In this document: positions 19,818 through 27,727 of the stretch, one piece after another | Layout: each line of letters opens with the position of its first letter | Numbering within the stretch: position 1 is the stretch's first letter | Assembly: GCF_024437735.1 (NCBI RefSeq) | Contig: NZ_JANFQO010000011.1 | Coordinates: 124,001-188,000, forward strand | Direction of reading: 5' to 3' | DNA length: 64,000 nucleotides | DNA from: Tahibacter harae | GTDB taxonomy: Bacteria; Pseudomonadota; Gammaproteobacteria; Xanthomonadales; Rhodanobacteraceae | The notes under the pieces: generated by a model | The model's input: the letters and a program-made list of their open reading frames with translations, nothing else | What the model was told of the DNA's origin: nothing | The model's database searches: none | Position numbers and translations under genes: made by a program

Positions 19818-20383
19818 TGGTCTCCCCTCCATTTGTTGAAAAGTACACTGCGCGCTGCGCAGTGCTGCGCTGCAGGCGGAGCTGGAGCCCGCTGTGCCAC
19901 GGACGCGGAAGTCACTGTTCGTTTGCGTTCGTCGCGAGTGGCCGGCCGCAGCTGCTGCCCGGTGCCGAACGGCCTGGCGTCTGCGGGCCGGCGGCGGGAA
20001 GCTGCCGGCGAGCGCTGCCTGTGGATGGGCCGGGCGCGCGTTCCCCCCCGAGAACCGCGAGCCGGGGGACGATTTACAGCAAATACTTTGCTCAGTCTAT
20101 GGAATGAGTCGCATAGGTCTTGGGGCCGATATGTGCGGTTGCATCATGAAACCGCCGTATGGATCAAGGGCGGTGCGCCGGGGGCGATGCCGTCCGGTGC
20201 CGGTCCAATCCCTGCAGCAACAGATGTTCGGCTTGGCGGCGGGTCTTCGCCCTGTCCCCGGGTACTACGCAAGCTCGCGTGTGCGCCGCAACATTGCGGA
20301 TCTACCATCTGTGTTTGCGCGGACGCATGCGCTGCCGTGCCGTTCACTTCTCGCCGGCGACGCCTTTGGGCTATCGTGCCGGA
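19818..20383. other. 566-bp gap between divergent genes
   Basis: No gene I can support. It holds the palindrome at 19846-19864 near the left gene and a relatively AT-rich stretch at about 20070-20115, where TTTACA, 17 nt and TCTATG could form a weak plus-strand promoter. The lpxH start has its own -10-like hexamer much closer. An unrecognised small RNA in 20110-20370 is possible but unsupported. Confidence 0.5.
19846..19864. promoter_or_regulatory. Perfect 19-bp palindrome upstream of the sialidase-like gene
   Basis: CACTGCGC-GCT-GCGCAGTG, with 8-bp arms and a 3-nt centre, lies 28 nt upstream of the ATG at 19817. At that place it could be an operator or a hairpin at the start of the transcript. 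Only this one copy was noticed. Confidence 0.4.
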
Positions 20384-20386
20384 ATG
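20372..20386 (+). promoter_or_regulatory. -10-like hexamer exactly 6 nt before lpxH ATG
   Basis: TATCGT (20372-20377), 6 nt, then ATG (20384). No Shine-Dalgarno sequence stands out. The same spacing occurs at 22279 and 42090. If this is the -10 box, transcription would begin at or beside the start codon and give a leaderless mRNA. Confidence 0.4.
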
Positions 20387-21106
20387 ACCAGCCTGTTCAT
20401 CTCCGACCTGCACCTGGACGACGAGCGTCCCGCGATCACCGGATTGTTCCTCGAATTCCTGCGCGGCGAAGCCAGCCGGGCCGAGGCGCTGTACATACTC
20501 GGCGACTTGTTCGAGAGCTGGATAGGCGATGACGACGATTCCGCGCTGGCCCTGCGCGTGCAGCAGGCTCTGGCCGGACTCACCGCGCGCGGCGTCGCCG
20601 GCTACTTCATGGCCGGCAACCGCGATTTCCTCGTCGGCGAACGCTTCGCCGCCGCCACCGGTTTCCGGCTGCTGAGTGATCCCACCTGCCTGGACCTCGC
20701 CGGCGTGCCCACCTTGCTCATGCATGGCGACACCCTGTGCACCGACGATGTCGCCTACCAGCAGTTCCGCAGCGTGGTGCGCGACCCGGCCTGGCAGCAG
20801 AACTTCCTCGCCCAGCCGCTGGAACAGCGCCGCGCCTTCGCCCGCCATGCGCGCGAGCAGAGCCGCGCCCATACCGGCAGCGCGATGGCCGCGATCATGG
20901 ATGTGACCGATGCGGCCGTGCGTGAAGCGATGGCCAGGCATGGCGCGGCCCGGCTGATCCACGGACACACGCACAGGCCCGGCCGGCATCGCTTCGAGCT
21001 GGACGGCATTCCGGTGGAGCGGGTGGTGCTCGGGGATTGGTATGAGCAGGGGAGTGTGTTGCGGGTAGACAGAGACGGGGTGGTGCTGGAGGGGATTCCG
21101 CTTTGA
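20384..21106 (+). CDS. lpxH: UDP-2,3-diacylglucosamine diphosphatase
   Basis: A 240-residue metallophosphoesterase that hydrolyses UDP-2,3-diacylglucosamine to lipid X and UMP in lipid A synthesis at the inner membrane face. The metal-site motifs are in family order: DLHLDD near the N-terminus, GDLFESWIGDDD, GNRDFL, LMHGDTLCTDD and the C-terminal IHGHTHRPG. Length equals the usual 240. The frame is open further upstream, but homology starts at MTSLFISDLHL, which fixes the ATG at 20384. It shows that the organism has an outer membrane with lipid A. Confidence 0.95.
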   Translation: MTSLFISDLHLDDERPAITGLFLEFLRGEASRAEALYILGDLFESWIGDDDDSALALRVQQALAGLTARGVAGYFMAGNRDFLVGERFAAATGFRLLSDPTCLDLAGVPTLLMHGDTLCTDDVAYQQFRSVVRDPAWQQNFLAQPLEQRRAFARHAREQSRAHTGSAMAAIMDVTDAAVREAMARHGAARLIHGHTHRPGRHRFELDGIPVERVVLGDWYEQGSVLRVDRDGVVLEGIPL

Positions 21107-21219
21107 GACGGACGTGGGCGAGGGGCGGCGCTTCAGTCGGGAGGAATTCTGGTTTTCGCCAGCTCTTCGCGTGGTGAAGATTTTGCCGAAAATCCAAATG
21201 CGAGGCGCGTTGGTCGTTG

Positions 21220-21265
21220 CCCCCTCACCCCAACCCTCTCCCCCAAGCGTGCTTGGGGGAGAGGG
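21220..21265. repeat. REP-like palindrome, single copy
   Basis: GCCCCCTCACCCCAACCCTC then the hairpin CCCAAGCGTGCTTGGG with purine-rich flanks, in the same orientation as the right-hand copies of the pairs. It lies after lpxH and before the convergent DMT gene, so the hairpin may help end transcription from both sides. A second stem, AATCCGGC with GCCGGATT, follows at about 21289-21328. Confidence 0.75.
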
Positions 21266-21364
21266 AGCTTTCCGCTTTTTGCTCAGGAAATCCGGCAAAT
21301 TTCGCTTGCCGAAAAAGCCGGATTCCGCCACGCAATCACTGTGGATCGCGAAGAATCCTGCCGC

Positions 21365-22267
21365 TCACCCCTTCCGCGTCGAAAGCACATACATCCCCAG
21401 CAGCACCAGCGCCGAACCGGCCAGCTGCCACGCGGTGATCGGCTCCTGCAGCAGCCAGAAACCCAGGAACAGCGTCGACACCGGTCCCAGCATGCCTGCC
21501 TGTGCGGCGCTGGGCGCGCCGATGCGGGCTACGGCGAGCATGGTGAGGACTACCGGCAGCACGGTGCAGAACACGGAGTTGAGCAGGGAAAGGCCATAGA
21601 CAGCGGGGCCGTGGTGCAGCAGGCGTTCCCACGGGCGGGCCAGTGCGTAGTGCAGCAGTACGGCGATGGTGGATACGCTCATGGCGTAGGCGACCAGGCG
21701 GGTTGCGCCGAGGCGTTTCACCAGTTCGCCGGAGCCGATCAGGTACAGCGCATAGGACAGGGCCGAGCCCAGCACCAGGCCGGCGCCTAGCAAAACGGCG
21801 TCGCCGCCCAGCTGCAGGTCGTGGGCGAAGACCAGCACGATGCCGGCGTAGGCCAGGGCCAGCGCCATCCATTCGCGCGCGCTGATGCGCCGGCGCAGGG
21901 CGGTGGCGCTGATCAGCAGGACGAAGGACGGCGACAGGAACAGGATCAGCCGTTCCAGTGCCGCGCTGATGTATTGCAGGCCAAGGAAGTCGAGATAACT
22001 GGAGAGGTAATAGCCGAGCAGGCCCAGGCCGATTACGCTGACCGTATCGCGGCGGCCGAGGGCAGGGCTGTTGCGCCATTGCCACAGGGCGATGGCGAGA
22101 AAGAACGGCGCGGCGAACGCCATGCGCAGGGCGAGTACGTCCAGCGCGTCGACGGGATGGCGGTAGAGCAGCTTGGCGACGATGGCCTTGGCGGAGAACA
22201 GCACCGAAGCGGTGGCGGCGATCAGCAGTCCCTGGCGGAAGCGTTGGCGGGCGGTGGTTTCGTCCAT
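21365..22267 (-). CDS. EamA/DMT-family transporter
   Basis: A 300-residue membrane protein with ten predicted TM helices arranged as two EamA repeats of five. Typical features are the charged loop after TM1 (VAKLLYRHPVDALDVLALRM) and the second-repeat signature with NSVFCTVLPVVLTMLAVARIGA near the end. I chose the ATG at 22267 because the hydrophobic part starts soon after and TACAAT lies 6 nt before it. Members export amino acids, nucleosides or drugs, or take up sugars; the substrate cannot be assigned. Confidence 0.9.
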   Translation of the reverse strand: MDETTARQRFRQGLLIAATASVLFSAKAIVAKLLYRHPVDALDVLALRMAFAAPFFLAIALWQWRNSPALGRRDTVSVIGLGLLGYYLSSYLDFLGLQYISAALERLILFLSPSFVLLISATALRRRISAREWMALALAYAGIVLVFAHDLQLGGDAVLLGAGLVLGSALSYALYLIGSGELVKRLGATRLVAYAMSVSTIAVLLHYALARPWERLLHHGPAVYGLSLLNSVFCTVLPVVLTMLAVARIGAPSAAQAGMLGPVSTLFLGFWLLQEPITAWQLAGSALVLLGMYVLSTRKG

Positions 22268-22279
22268 CGGCGGATTGTA
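22265..22279 (-). promoter_or_regulatory. TACAAT exactly 6 nt before the DMT gene ATG
   Basis: On the minus strand TACAAT (22279-22274) is followed by CCGCCG and ATG (22267-22265). TACAAT matches the -10 consensus at five of six positions. No -35 hexamer or Shine-Dalgarno site is evident. The arrangement is that of leaderless genes described in other high-GC bacteria (inference). Confidence 0.5.
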
Positions 22280-22472
22280 GCCGGCGCGCCGCGGGCTGGC
22301 CGGTGCGGTTGTCGGCGCCAATGCGCAAGGGCAGGGCAGTATTGCCGCAGGCGAAGCGCGTGCGAGGTCTGCGCAAGTGCACGGCCCTGCTGCGGCCGGC
22401 GACGTGCTCCGGTGCGGCGCAGTGGAAATCCAGCGGAAATTTCATAAGGGCGCGATGCCGCCGGAGGCAGTC

Positions 22473-22880
22473 ATGCAGCGCGAGTGGATCGTGAAGGGAG
22501 TGCTGGTACTGGTCGGCCTGCTCAACCTGCTGCCCGCCGTGGTTGCATTCGATCCGGCGCGCAGCCTGGGCCTGTACGGCATCGCGCTGGACGACGCCGC
22601 GCTGGGCATCGCCATGCGCCATCGCGCGCTGTTGCTGGGAACGGCAGGACTGGGATTAATCGTTGCCGCCTGGCGTACTGGATGGCGTGGTCCGGCACTG
22701 GCGCTGGCCTTGTGCAGCAAGATCGGTTTCCTGGCGTTGTATGGGCTGTATCAGATGCCTGCCGGTCCGCTGCAGCGGGTGGCACTGGCGGATGCGGTTG
22801 CCCTGGTGCTGCTCGTCGTGGTGCTGCTGTTGCGTTGTCGTGATGCCGCCGGCCCGGTCCGCAGGATCGGCGGCACGTGA
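22473..22880 (+). CDS. Small four-TM membrane protein
   Basis: A 135-residue protein starting at the ATG at 22473, chosen because GGAGG lies 7 nt upstream; other in-frame ATGs upstream lack such a site. Four hydrophobic helices (about 6-25, 45-66, 70-88, 98-118) are visible, with short charged loops such as MRHRALL and a polar C-terminus. I do not recognise a family with certainty; it resembles small DoxX- or DUF-type integral membrane proteins. It stands alone, divergent from the DMT transporter. Confidence 0.75.
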   Translation: MQREWIVKGVLVLVGLLNLLPAVVAFDPARSLGLYGIALDDAALGIAMRHRALLLGTAGLGLIVAAWRTGWRGPALALALCSKIGFLALYGLYQMPAGPLQRVALADAVALVLLVVVLLLRCRDAAGPVRRIGGT

Positions 22881-23002
22881 GCAGGTCCAGTACGCAATCG
22901 CAGCGATCGAAGACACGAGCGGACTCAGGCCGGAAGCGCAGGCCGGAACGAAGGCTCACGCCGCCTGCGCCGTCCTGCGATGAAGGCACCCGGCACGCAG
23001 CC

Positions 23003-24181
23003 TCAGACCACATGCCCCGCCAAGGTCCCCACATCCCCGTCCCAGGCACCGAAATAGCTGCGGCTGCGCCGCACGGCCGGATGTTCGGGTCCGCGCGGCA
23101 CCAGCTTCAGCGCACGCTTGCCTTCCAGCCATAGCGACACGGTATTGATGATGCGGCTGTCGCGGCAGACGCGGCCGTGGTCCAGTGCGCCGGCGTAGAC
23201 GGCCAGGGTGATGCCCGGCACGGCGGCGCTGCGCAGGTGGACGCGGCCGTCGCCGAGGTTGTCCTTGCGCGCGCCGGCGAAGTCGAACCAGTTCGGGTTG
23301 GCGCGGTTGGCGCGCTGCACCGTGAGCTGCACCGGCGTGGGCACGCCGCAGCCTTGCAAAACCAGGATGTTTTCCGCATTCGCGGCGAGCGCGGCATCGT
23401 CGAGCAGGGGCGCGGCGCTGCTGCCGCCGTGGCGCGCGGCGCGGCCGCGGGCGAAGGCTTCGGCATCGGCGACGAAGCGCGCCTCGAAGCCGCCGTCGCC
23501 ATCGCGCACATTGGCCTGCCAGTTGGCCGCGTCGAACAGGTCTACGCTGCGGCTGTCCTCGTCCACGCAGCTTTCGGCGTAGTGCGGTGTCATCTGGTAG
23601 ACCGAGGGAAAGCTGCGCGCGATCTTGCGGTAGTCCTCGTCGGTGCCGAACCAGCCGTCGCGTTCGCCGGCGACCAGCATCTGCACCGCGGCCAGCGAGC
23701 CGCGGAACGGCGGCGCGATGAAGACGATGCGGGCGACATCGGCGAAGGCATCGCGGCCGCGCAGGCCCAGCATGCTGCGCAGGACCAGGCCGCCCATGCT
23801 GTGGGCGACGAAGTTCAGCGTGGTGCGGCGGCGCAAGCGGCGCTGGCGGCCGCTCAGTTCCTCGCAGAATTCGGCCAGCTTCTGTGCGGCGTGTTCCACC
23901 GGCCGGCGCCAGTCGTAGGTGAACACATGCAGCGCCTCGTCGGGCTTCCATGCGCGCAGCTTGCCGACCATCTCGCCGTAGGCGTAGCGGATCGGGCGCG
24001 AAGGCAGCATGCGGTGGCCGTCGCTGGCTTCGTAGCGGCCGTCGAGCAGGGCGAAGTCCAGCGGATTCTCGAAGGCGTCGCCGAACACCATGTCTTCCAG
24101 GCTCCAGCGCACCGGCCAGTCCAGCGGATAGCTGTCGGTGAGTTCGCTGCCCTTGATGCCGGGGATAAGGACGGTGGTCAT
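23003..24181 (-). CDS. LCAT/PDAT-like alpha/beta hydrolase (lipase or acyltransferase)
   Basis: A 392-residue cytoplasmic-looking protein without a signal peptide; AGGAG precedes the ATG. It carries hallmarks of the lecithin:cholesterol acyltransferase group: the oxyanion region LIPGIKGSEL (5-14), TYDWRRP (88-94) and the nucleophile elbow AHSMGG (Ser128), with a late His in GALDHGRV. The family hydrolyses or transfers fatty acyl groups from phospholipids. The natural substrate here is unknown. It is divergent from the GNAT gene with a 78-nt gap. Confidence 0.8.
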   Translation of the reverse strand: MTTVLIPGIKGSELTDSYPLDWPVRWSLEDMVFGDAFENPLDFALLDGRYEASDGHRMLPSRPIRYAYGEMVGKLRAWKPDEALHVFTYDWRRPVEHAAQKLAEFCEELSGRQRRLRRRTTLNFVAHSMGGLVLRSMLGLRGRDAFADVARIVFIAPPFRGSLAAVQMLVAGERDGWFGTDEDYRKIARSFPSVYQMTPHYAESCVDEDSRSVDLFDAANWQANVRDGDGGFEARFVADAEAFARGRAARHGGSSAAPLLDDAALAANAENILVLQGCGVPTPVQLTVQRANRANPNWFDFAGARKDNLGDGRVHLRSAAVPGITLAVYAGALDHGRVCRDSRIINTVSLWLEGKRALKLVPRGPEHPAVRRSRSYFGAWDGDVGTLAGHVV

Positions 24182-24259
24182 GCGGGACTCCTGTCTGCGG
24201 GCGCTGGTAGTGTGCCTGTGCCGGCGGCATCATGCGCAGTCTTGCCGGGGGGAAGCTGC

Positions 24260-24820
24260 ATGCACGATCTGCTTTGCGCGGTGCCGGTACTGGAAAGTCC
24301 GCGCCTGCAGCTGCGCAGCATAGACCGCGGCGACCTGGACCGTATCTACGCGCTGCATTCGGATCCGCGCGCCATGCGCTACTGGAGCTTTCCGGCCTGG
24401 ACCGCGCCGCAGCAGGCGCGCGACTGGTTCCTGCGCCAGCAGCATTTCTGCGCGCAGGAGGAAGTCTGGCCCTGGGCGGTGGTGCGGCGCGAGGACGATC
24501 GGCTGATCGGCCTGTTCACCCTGTTCGCGGTCAACCGGCTGCAGCGCCGGGCGGAGTTGGGCTATCTGCTGGATTCCGCCCATTGGGGCCGCGGCTACGC
24601 CCAGGAGGCCGCGCGCCTGGTGCTGGCCTACGCCTTCGACGCGCTGGAACTGGCCCGCGTCGAGGCCGACATAGACCCGCGCAACAGCGCCTCCTGCCGC
24701 CTGGTGGAACGGCTGGGCTTCCAGCGCGAAGGCCTGCTGCGCGAGCGCTGGCACGTCGCCGGCGAAATCGCCGATACCGCGTTCTACGGCCTGCTCGCGC
24801 GGGAATTCCTGCGCGGCTGA
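24260..24820 (+). CDS. GNAT-family N-acetyltransferase (RimJ/RimL-like)
   Basis: A 186-residue protein. The ATG at 24260 is preceded by GGGGGGAAGC. It has the GNAT fold with the acetyl-CoA pyrophosphate-binding segment WGRGYAQEA after a beta strand (LGYLLD), and the motif B region DPRNSASCRLVERLGFQREG typical of the RimJ/RimL ribosomal-protein or antibiotic acetyltransferase subgroup. The acceptor substrate cannot be predicted. Its end faces the beta-helix gene (10 nt between stops). Confidence 0.9.
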   Translation: MHDLLCAVPVLESPRLQLRSIDRGDLDRIYALHSDPRAMRYWSFPAWTAPQQARDWFLRQQHFCAQEEVWPWAVVRREDDRLIGLFTLFAVNRLQRRAELGYLLDSAHWGRGYAQEAARLVLAYAFDALELARVEADIDPRNSASCRLVERLGFQREGLLRERWHVAGEIADTAFYGLLAREFLRG

Positions 24821-24830
24821 GACCGGTGTT

Positions 24831-26180
24831 TCAGGGGTTCTGGAAGCCGTAGGCGAAGATGAGGTCGCCGACAAGTTCAAACGCGCCGATGTCGATCAGT
24901 CCATCGCCGCCGCGCGCCTGCGCAGTGCCGGGTGCGACCAGGCCGCGCCGGGGCTGGAAGGCCGGCGGGAACAGTGGGCCGGGAAAGGCAAAGGCGGGGT
25001 TGCCGGCCGGCGCATTGTTGCCGCTGTCGCGCAGCGGGCTGGCGGCGGTGGGGCGCAGATCGTAGGCGGCCACGTTGGCGAAGCCGGGACTGGTGCCGCT
25101 CAGCGTGCCGCTCCACTCGCCGGCGGCGGGCACGAAGGTGGAACCGGCCTCGATCCAGTTGTTGCTGCCGCGGATCTGGCGGCCGTCGGTCCAGACCAGC
25201 TCGCCGTCCACCGCGCGGATGATGCGCGCGGTGCCGCCGGCGGTGACGTCGATCACGTTGTTGTGCATCTCCACCGACTGCATTTCCTGGAAGATGCGGA
25301 ACACCGTCGCGTCCACGCCGGAGCTGAGCAGGATGGTGTTGTTGACGAAGCGCGCGCGGCCCTTGCTCACGCCGGAGCCGTCGCCGCCGATGCGGATGAC
25401 CGCGCCGAACGCCGGATTGGTGTGGACGATGACATTGCCGACCACGTCCTGGTCTTCGCGGACCAGGTCGCGGGTCCAGCCGGCCTGCTGGGTTTCCTCG
25501 TCCGGGCCTATCAGTTCCAGTTCGTGATAGACCGCGCCCTGGAACCAGTTGTAGTGGATCTCCGCGCGCTGGTGGCGGCATTTGAGCAGGTTGCCGCCGG
25601 TGCCGTCGTGCACGTAGTTGTGGCGCATGCGGAACACCGCATTCGGCCAGGCGACTTCGTCGCTCTGGATATACAGCGCATGCTGCGAAGTACCGGCGCC
25701 GGAGCCGTAGATCTCCGAGTATTCCAGGGTGAAGGAGCCGGAGAACTGGTCCGTGCTCAGGATGCCGTGGGCGGCGCAGGTGTGGATCACGCTGTCGCGC
25801 ACGGTGACCTCGTGGGCGCCCTGCAGGATGCAGCGTGCGCTGCCGCCGCTGACCTCGAAGCCTTCGAACACCACGTAGTCGGACTGGCGGAATTCCACCG
25901 TGTTGCCGCCGCCGTTGATGCGCGGGCGCAGGCCGTTGACGCGGATGCCGCGGATCACCACCGGATTGCCGGCGCTGCCGCCGTCGGCGGCGGGCACGAC
26001 CACGCCGCCGGCGTAGGTGACATTGCCGTCGACCTCGACCACGTCGCCGCCTTGCAGGTCCACCGCGGCGAACAGCTGATTGAGGCTGGTATGGGGCCGC
26101 GTCGGGCCGACCTGGTAGGTAGCGGCACCGGCGCAGCCGGCGTACAGCAGGGGCAGCAACAGCAGTCGGCGGGCGCGCAT
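24831..26180 (-). CDS. Exported right-handed beta-helix protein with IFxxGFQ tail
   Basis: A 449-residue protein starting at the ATG at 26180 (GGAG upstream). The signal peptide (RRLLLLPLLYAGCAGA) could alternatively be read as a lipoprotein box (LYAG-C). The middle (about 80-330) is a right-handed parallel beta-helix with repeated short strands and Asn ladders (NGGGNTVEFR, HNYVHDGTGG, NNVIDV), similar to pectate-lyase-fold proteins. Near the end is DIGAFE, the mark of the choice-of-anchor Q region, followed by GDLIFAYGFQNP at the very C-terminus. It may bind or cleave a polysaccharide; no catalytic residues are certain. Confidence 0.82.
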   Translation of the reverse strand: MRARRLLLLPLLYAGCAGAATYQVGPTRPHTSLNQLFAAVDLQGGDVVEVDGNVTYAGGVVVPAADGGSAGNPVVIRGIRVNGLRPRINGGGNTVEFRQSDYVVFEGFEVSGGSARCILQGAHEVTVRDSVIHTCAAHGILSTDQFSGSFTLEYSEIYGSGAGTSQHALYIQSDEVAWPNAVFRMRHNYVHDGTGGNLLKCRHQRAEIHYNWFQGAVYHELELIGPDEETQQAGWTRDLVREDQDVVGNVIVHTNPAFGAVIRIGGDGSGVSKGRARFVNNTILLSSGVDATVFRIFQEMQSVEMHNNVIDVTAGGTARIIRAVDGELVWTDGRQIRGSNNWIEAGSTFVPAAGEWSGTLSGTSPGFANVAAYDLRPTAASPLRDSGNNAPAGNPAFAFPGPLFPPAFQPRRGLVAPGTAQARGGDGLIDIGAFELVGDLIFAYGFQNP

Positions 26181-26442
26181 GCGGACACTCCAGGCAATCG
26201 GCGGCGCGCAGCCTGCGGTGCCGCGGCCGCGCAATCTGTGAAATGCGCCGGCGGGCGCAAAGCGAACGGGGTCAGTGGCGGAAAGCGCCGGACCGGCGGC
26301 GGCTGGCGAATCCTGCACCGGCTGCGCGCCGGAGCATGGCCTAAGCTACGCGGATGCGCGCGGCAAGCCGCCGCGCCGGCGCCGGCGGATCCACCGCGCG
26401 GACGCTGCCGATCAATGCCGCAAGCCGGCGGGAGCATTGCCG

Positions 26443-27231
26443 ATGAAGTTGTCTGAATTGCTGGGCGCGGCCACGCGCGGGGACGGCCGCCTGAGCGTGC
26501 AGGTGGGCGAGGACTGGCTGCAGGGCCGCAGCGTGTTCGGCGGCCTGCAGGCCGCCATCGCCGTCGCCGCAATGCGCGGCCAGGTCGCTGCGGAACTGCC
26601 GCTGCGTACCTTGCAGATGACCTTCATCGCGCCGGTGGGCCAGGGTGAGGTGCGCGCCGTCGCGACGCTGCTGCGCAGCGGCAAGAGCGCGGTACACGTG
26701 CAGGCGCGGCTGGAAGACGCCGCCGGCGAACTGCTCGCCCTGGTCATCGGCGTATTCGGCCGCGGCCGCGCCTCGCGCGTGCAGCGCCAGCCGGTACGTG
26801 CGCCGGCGTCCGCGCAGGCGGCGGTGCCGCTGCCCTTCCTGCCCGGCGTCACGCCGAATTTCATGCAGCATTTCAAGGTGCGCCTGCGCGAAGGCGCAAT
26901 GCCCTTCAGCAACACGCCCGTGTTCGCCAACCGCTTCGAGGTCGGCCTGCGCGACGACACCGGCATGAGCGAATCGCACCTGCTGGCCCTGGCCGATTTC
27001 GTGCCGCCGGTCGCGCTGTCGTGGATGGAAACCGTCTCGCCGGGCAGCTCCCTGACCTGGATGCTGGAACTGCTGAGCGACGACTATGCCAGCCAGCCCC
27101 TGGACGGCTGGCTGGTGGATGCGGAAATGGTCGCCGCCCGCGACGGCTATACCAGCCAATCCACCCTGATCTGGGCACCGGACGGCAGTCCGGTGGCGGT
27201 GAGTCGGCAGAGTATGGTTGTTTTTGGCTGA
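26443..27231 (+). CDS. Acyl-CoA thioesterase-family protein
   Basis: A 262-residue protein with a double hot-dog fold of the TesB-like type. The ATG at 26443 has GGAG 8 nt upstream. The first half contains VFGGLQAAIAVAAM, like the conserved helix of the family (fits a bound acyl-CoA), and LRTLQMTFIAPV. The second half contains LALADFVPPVALSW, matching the catalytic-Asp region of TesB-like enzymes. It should hydrolyse acyl-CoA thioesters in the cytoplasm; chain-length preference is unknown. It is a single gene with REP elements downstream. Confidence 0.85.
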   Translation: MKLSELLGAATRGDGRLSVQVGEDWLQGRSVFGGLQAAIAVAAMRGQVAAELPLRTLQMTFIAPVGQGEVRAVATLLRSGKSAVHVQARLEDAAGELLALVIGVFGRGRASRVQRQPVRAPASAQAAVPLPFLPGVTPNFMQHFKVRLREGAMPFSNTPVFANRFEVGLRDDTGMSESHLLALADFVPPVALSWMETVSPGSSLTWMLELLSDDYASQPLDGWLVDAEMVAARDGYTSQSTLIWAPDGSPVAVSRQSMVVFG

Positions 27232-27361
27232 TGGTTGGGAGTGGGGGCGGAAGTCGACAGCCGGGAGCCGGGGAGTCGGGAGTCGTTGGAATCGTGCGGC
27301 GAACCCCCCGGGGCTTCCGGCAAACGGAATTGCTGAATTTCTTCGAGAAAAAGCGGGAATC

Positions 27362-27562
27362 TCCCGCTCCCCCAAGCTTCGCTTGGGGGAGCGGGCCGGG
27401 GTGAGGGGGCGACGATCAACGCGCCTCTGCGTTTGAATTTCGTCGATATTTTCAGCGCGCGAAGCGTCGGCGAAAACCCGATTTCGGCGCGAACTGACGC
27501 GCTGCCCCCTCACCCAACCCTCTCCCCCAAGCGCGTAAACGCGCTTGGGGGAGCGGGCTTTT
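27362..27562. repeat. REPIN-like inverted pair of REP palindromes
   Basis: Copy 1 (27362-27410) and inverted copy 2 (27504-27558) have facing tails (GTGAGGGGGC and GCCCCCTCAC) about 95 nt apart. The hairpins are CCCAAGCTTCGCTTGGG and CCCCAAGCGCGTAAACGCGCTTGGGG. Copy 2 is followed by CTTTTTCG on the plus strand, so it would work as a terminator for the thioesterase gene. Confidence 0.85.
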
Positions 27563-27583
27563 TCGAAGCCCGTTCCTCCGGCT

Positions 27584-27720
27584 GCCAAATCCCAAATCCA
27601 ACCCCAAATCCCAAATCCAACCCCGAAACCCGAAACCCGAAACCCGAAACCCGAAGCCCGAAGCCCGAAGCCCGAGCCCTAGCCCAAAGCCCGAATCTCG
27701 ACTCCCAACTCCCAACCCCA
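27584..27720. repeat. Heptad DNA repeats (CCCGAAA-type)
   Basis: A purine/pyrimidine-skewed tract made of 7-nt words: AATCCCA/AATCCAACC at the left, then about eight tandem CCGAAAC or CCGAAGC units around 27622-27680, then degenerate copies to 27720. It fills the space between the REP pair and the stop of the next gene. The remainder of the 27232-27727 gap (27232-27361) holds degenerate GGGAGTC words and no gene. Confidence 0.75.
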
Positions 27721-27727
27721 GGAACCG

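Noticed and set aside
20107-20383. Small RNA or short gene upstream of lpxH
   Set aside because: No coding signature, ribosome site, terminator or recognisable RNA fold could be supported by eye.
17073-20387. Long plus-strand ORF of 1104 codons, rich in Gly, Val, Arg and His
   Set aside because: It lies opposite the sialidase-like gene with domain motifs and a ribosome site on the minus strand. The Gly/Arg/Val-rich composition without motifs is a typical antisense shadow in high-GC DNA.
21220-21265. REP hairpins considered as plain intrinsic terminators
   Set aside because: They recur with conserved tails in inverted pairs far from any fixed position after genes; termination may be a side effect, so they are listed as repeats.
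27584-27720. Heptad repeat tract considered as a CRISPR array
   Set aside because: Units are 7 nt and contiguous, without spacers, and there is no cas gene nearby.
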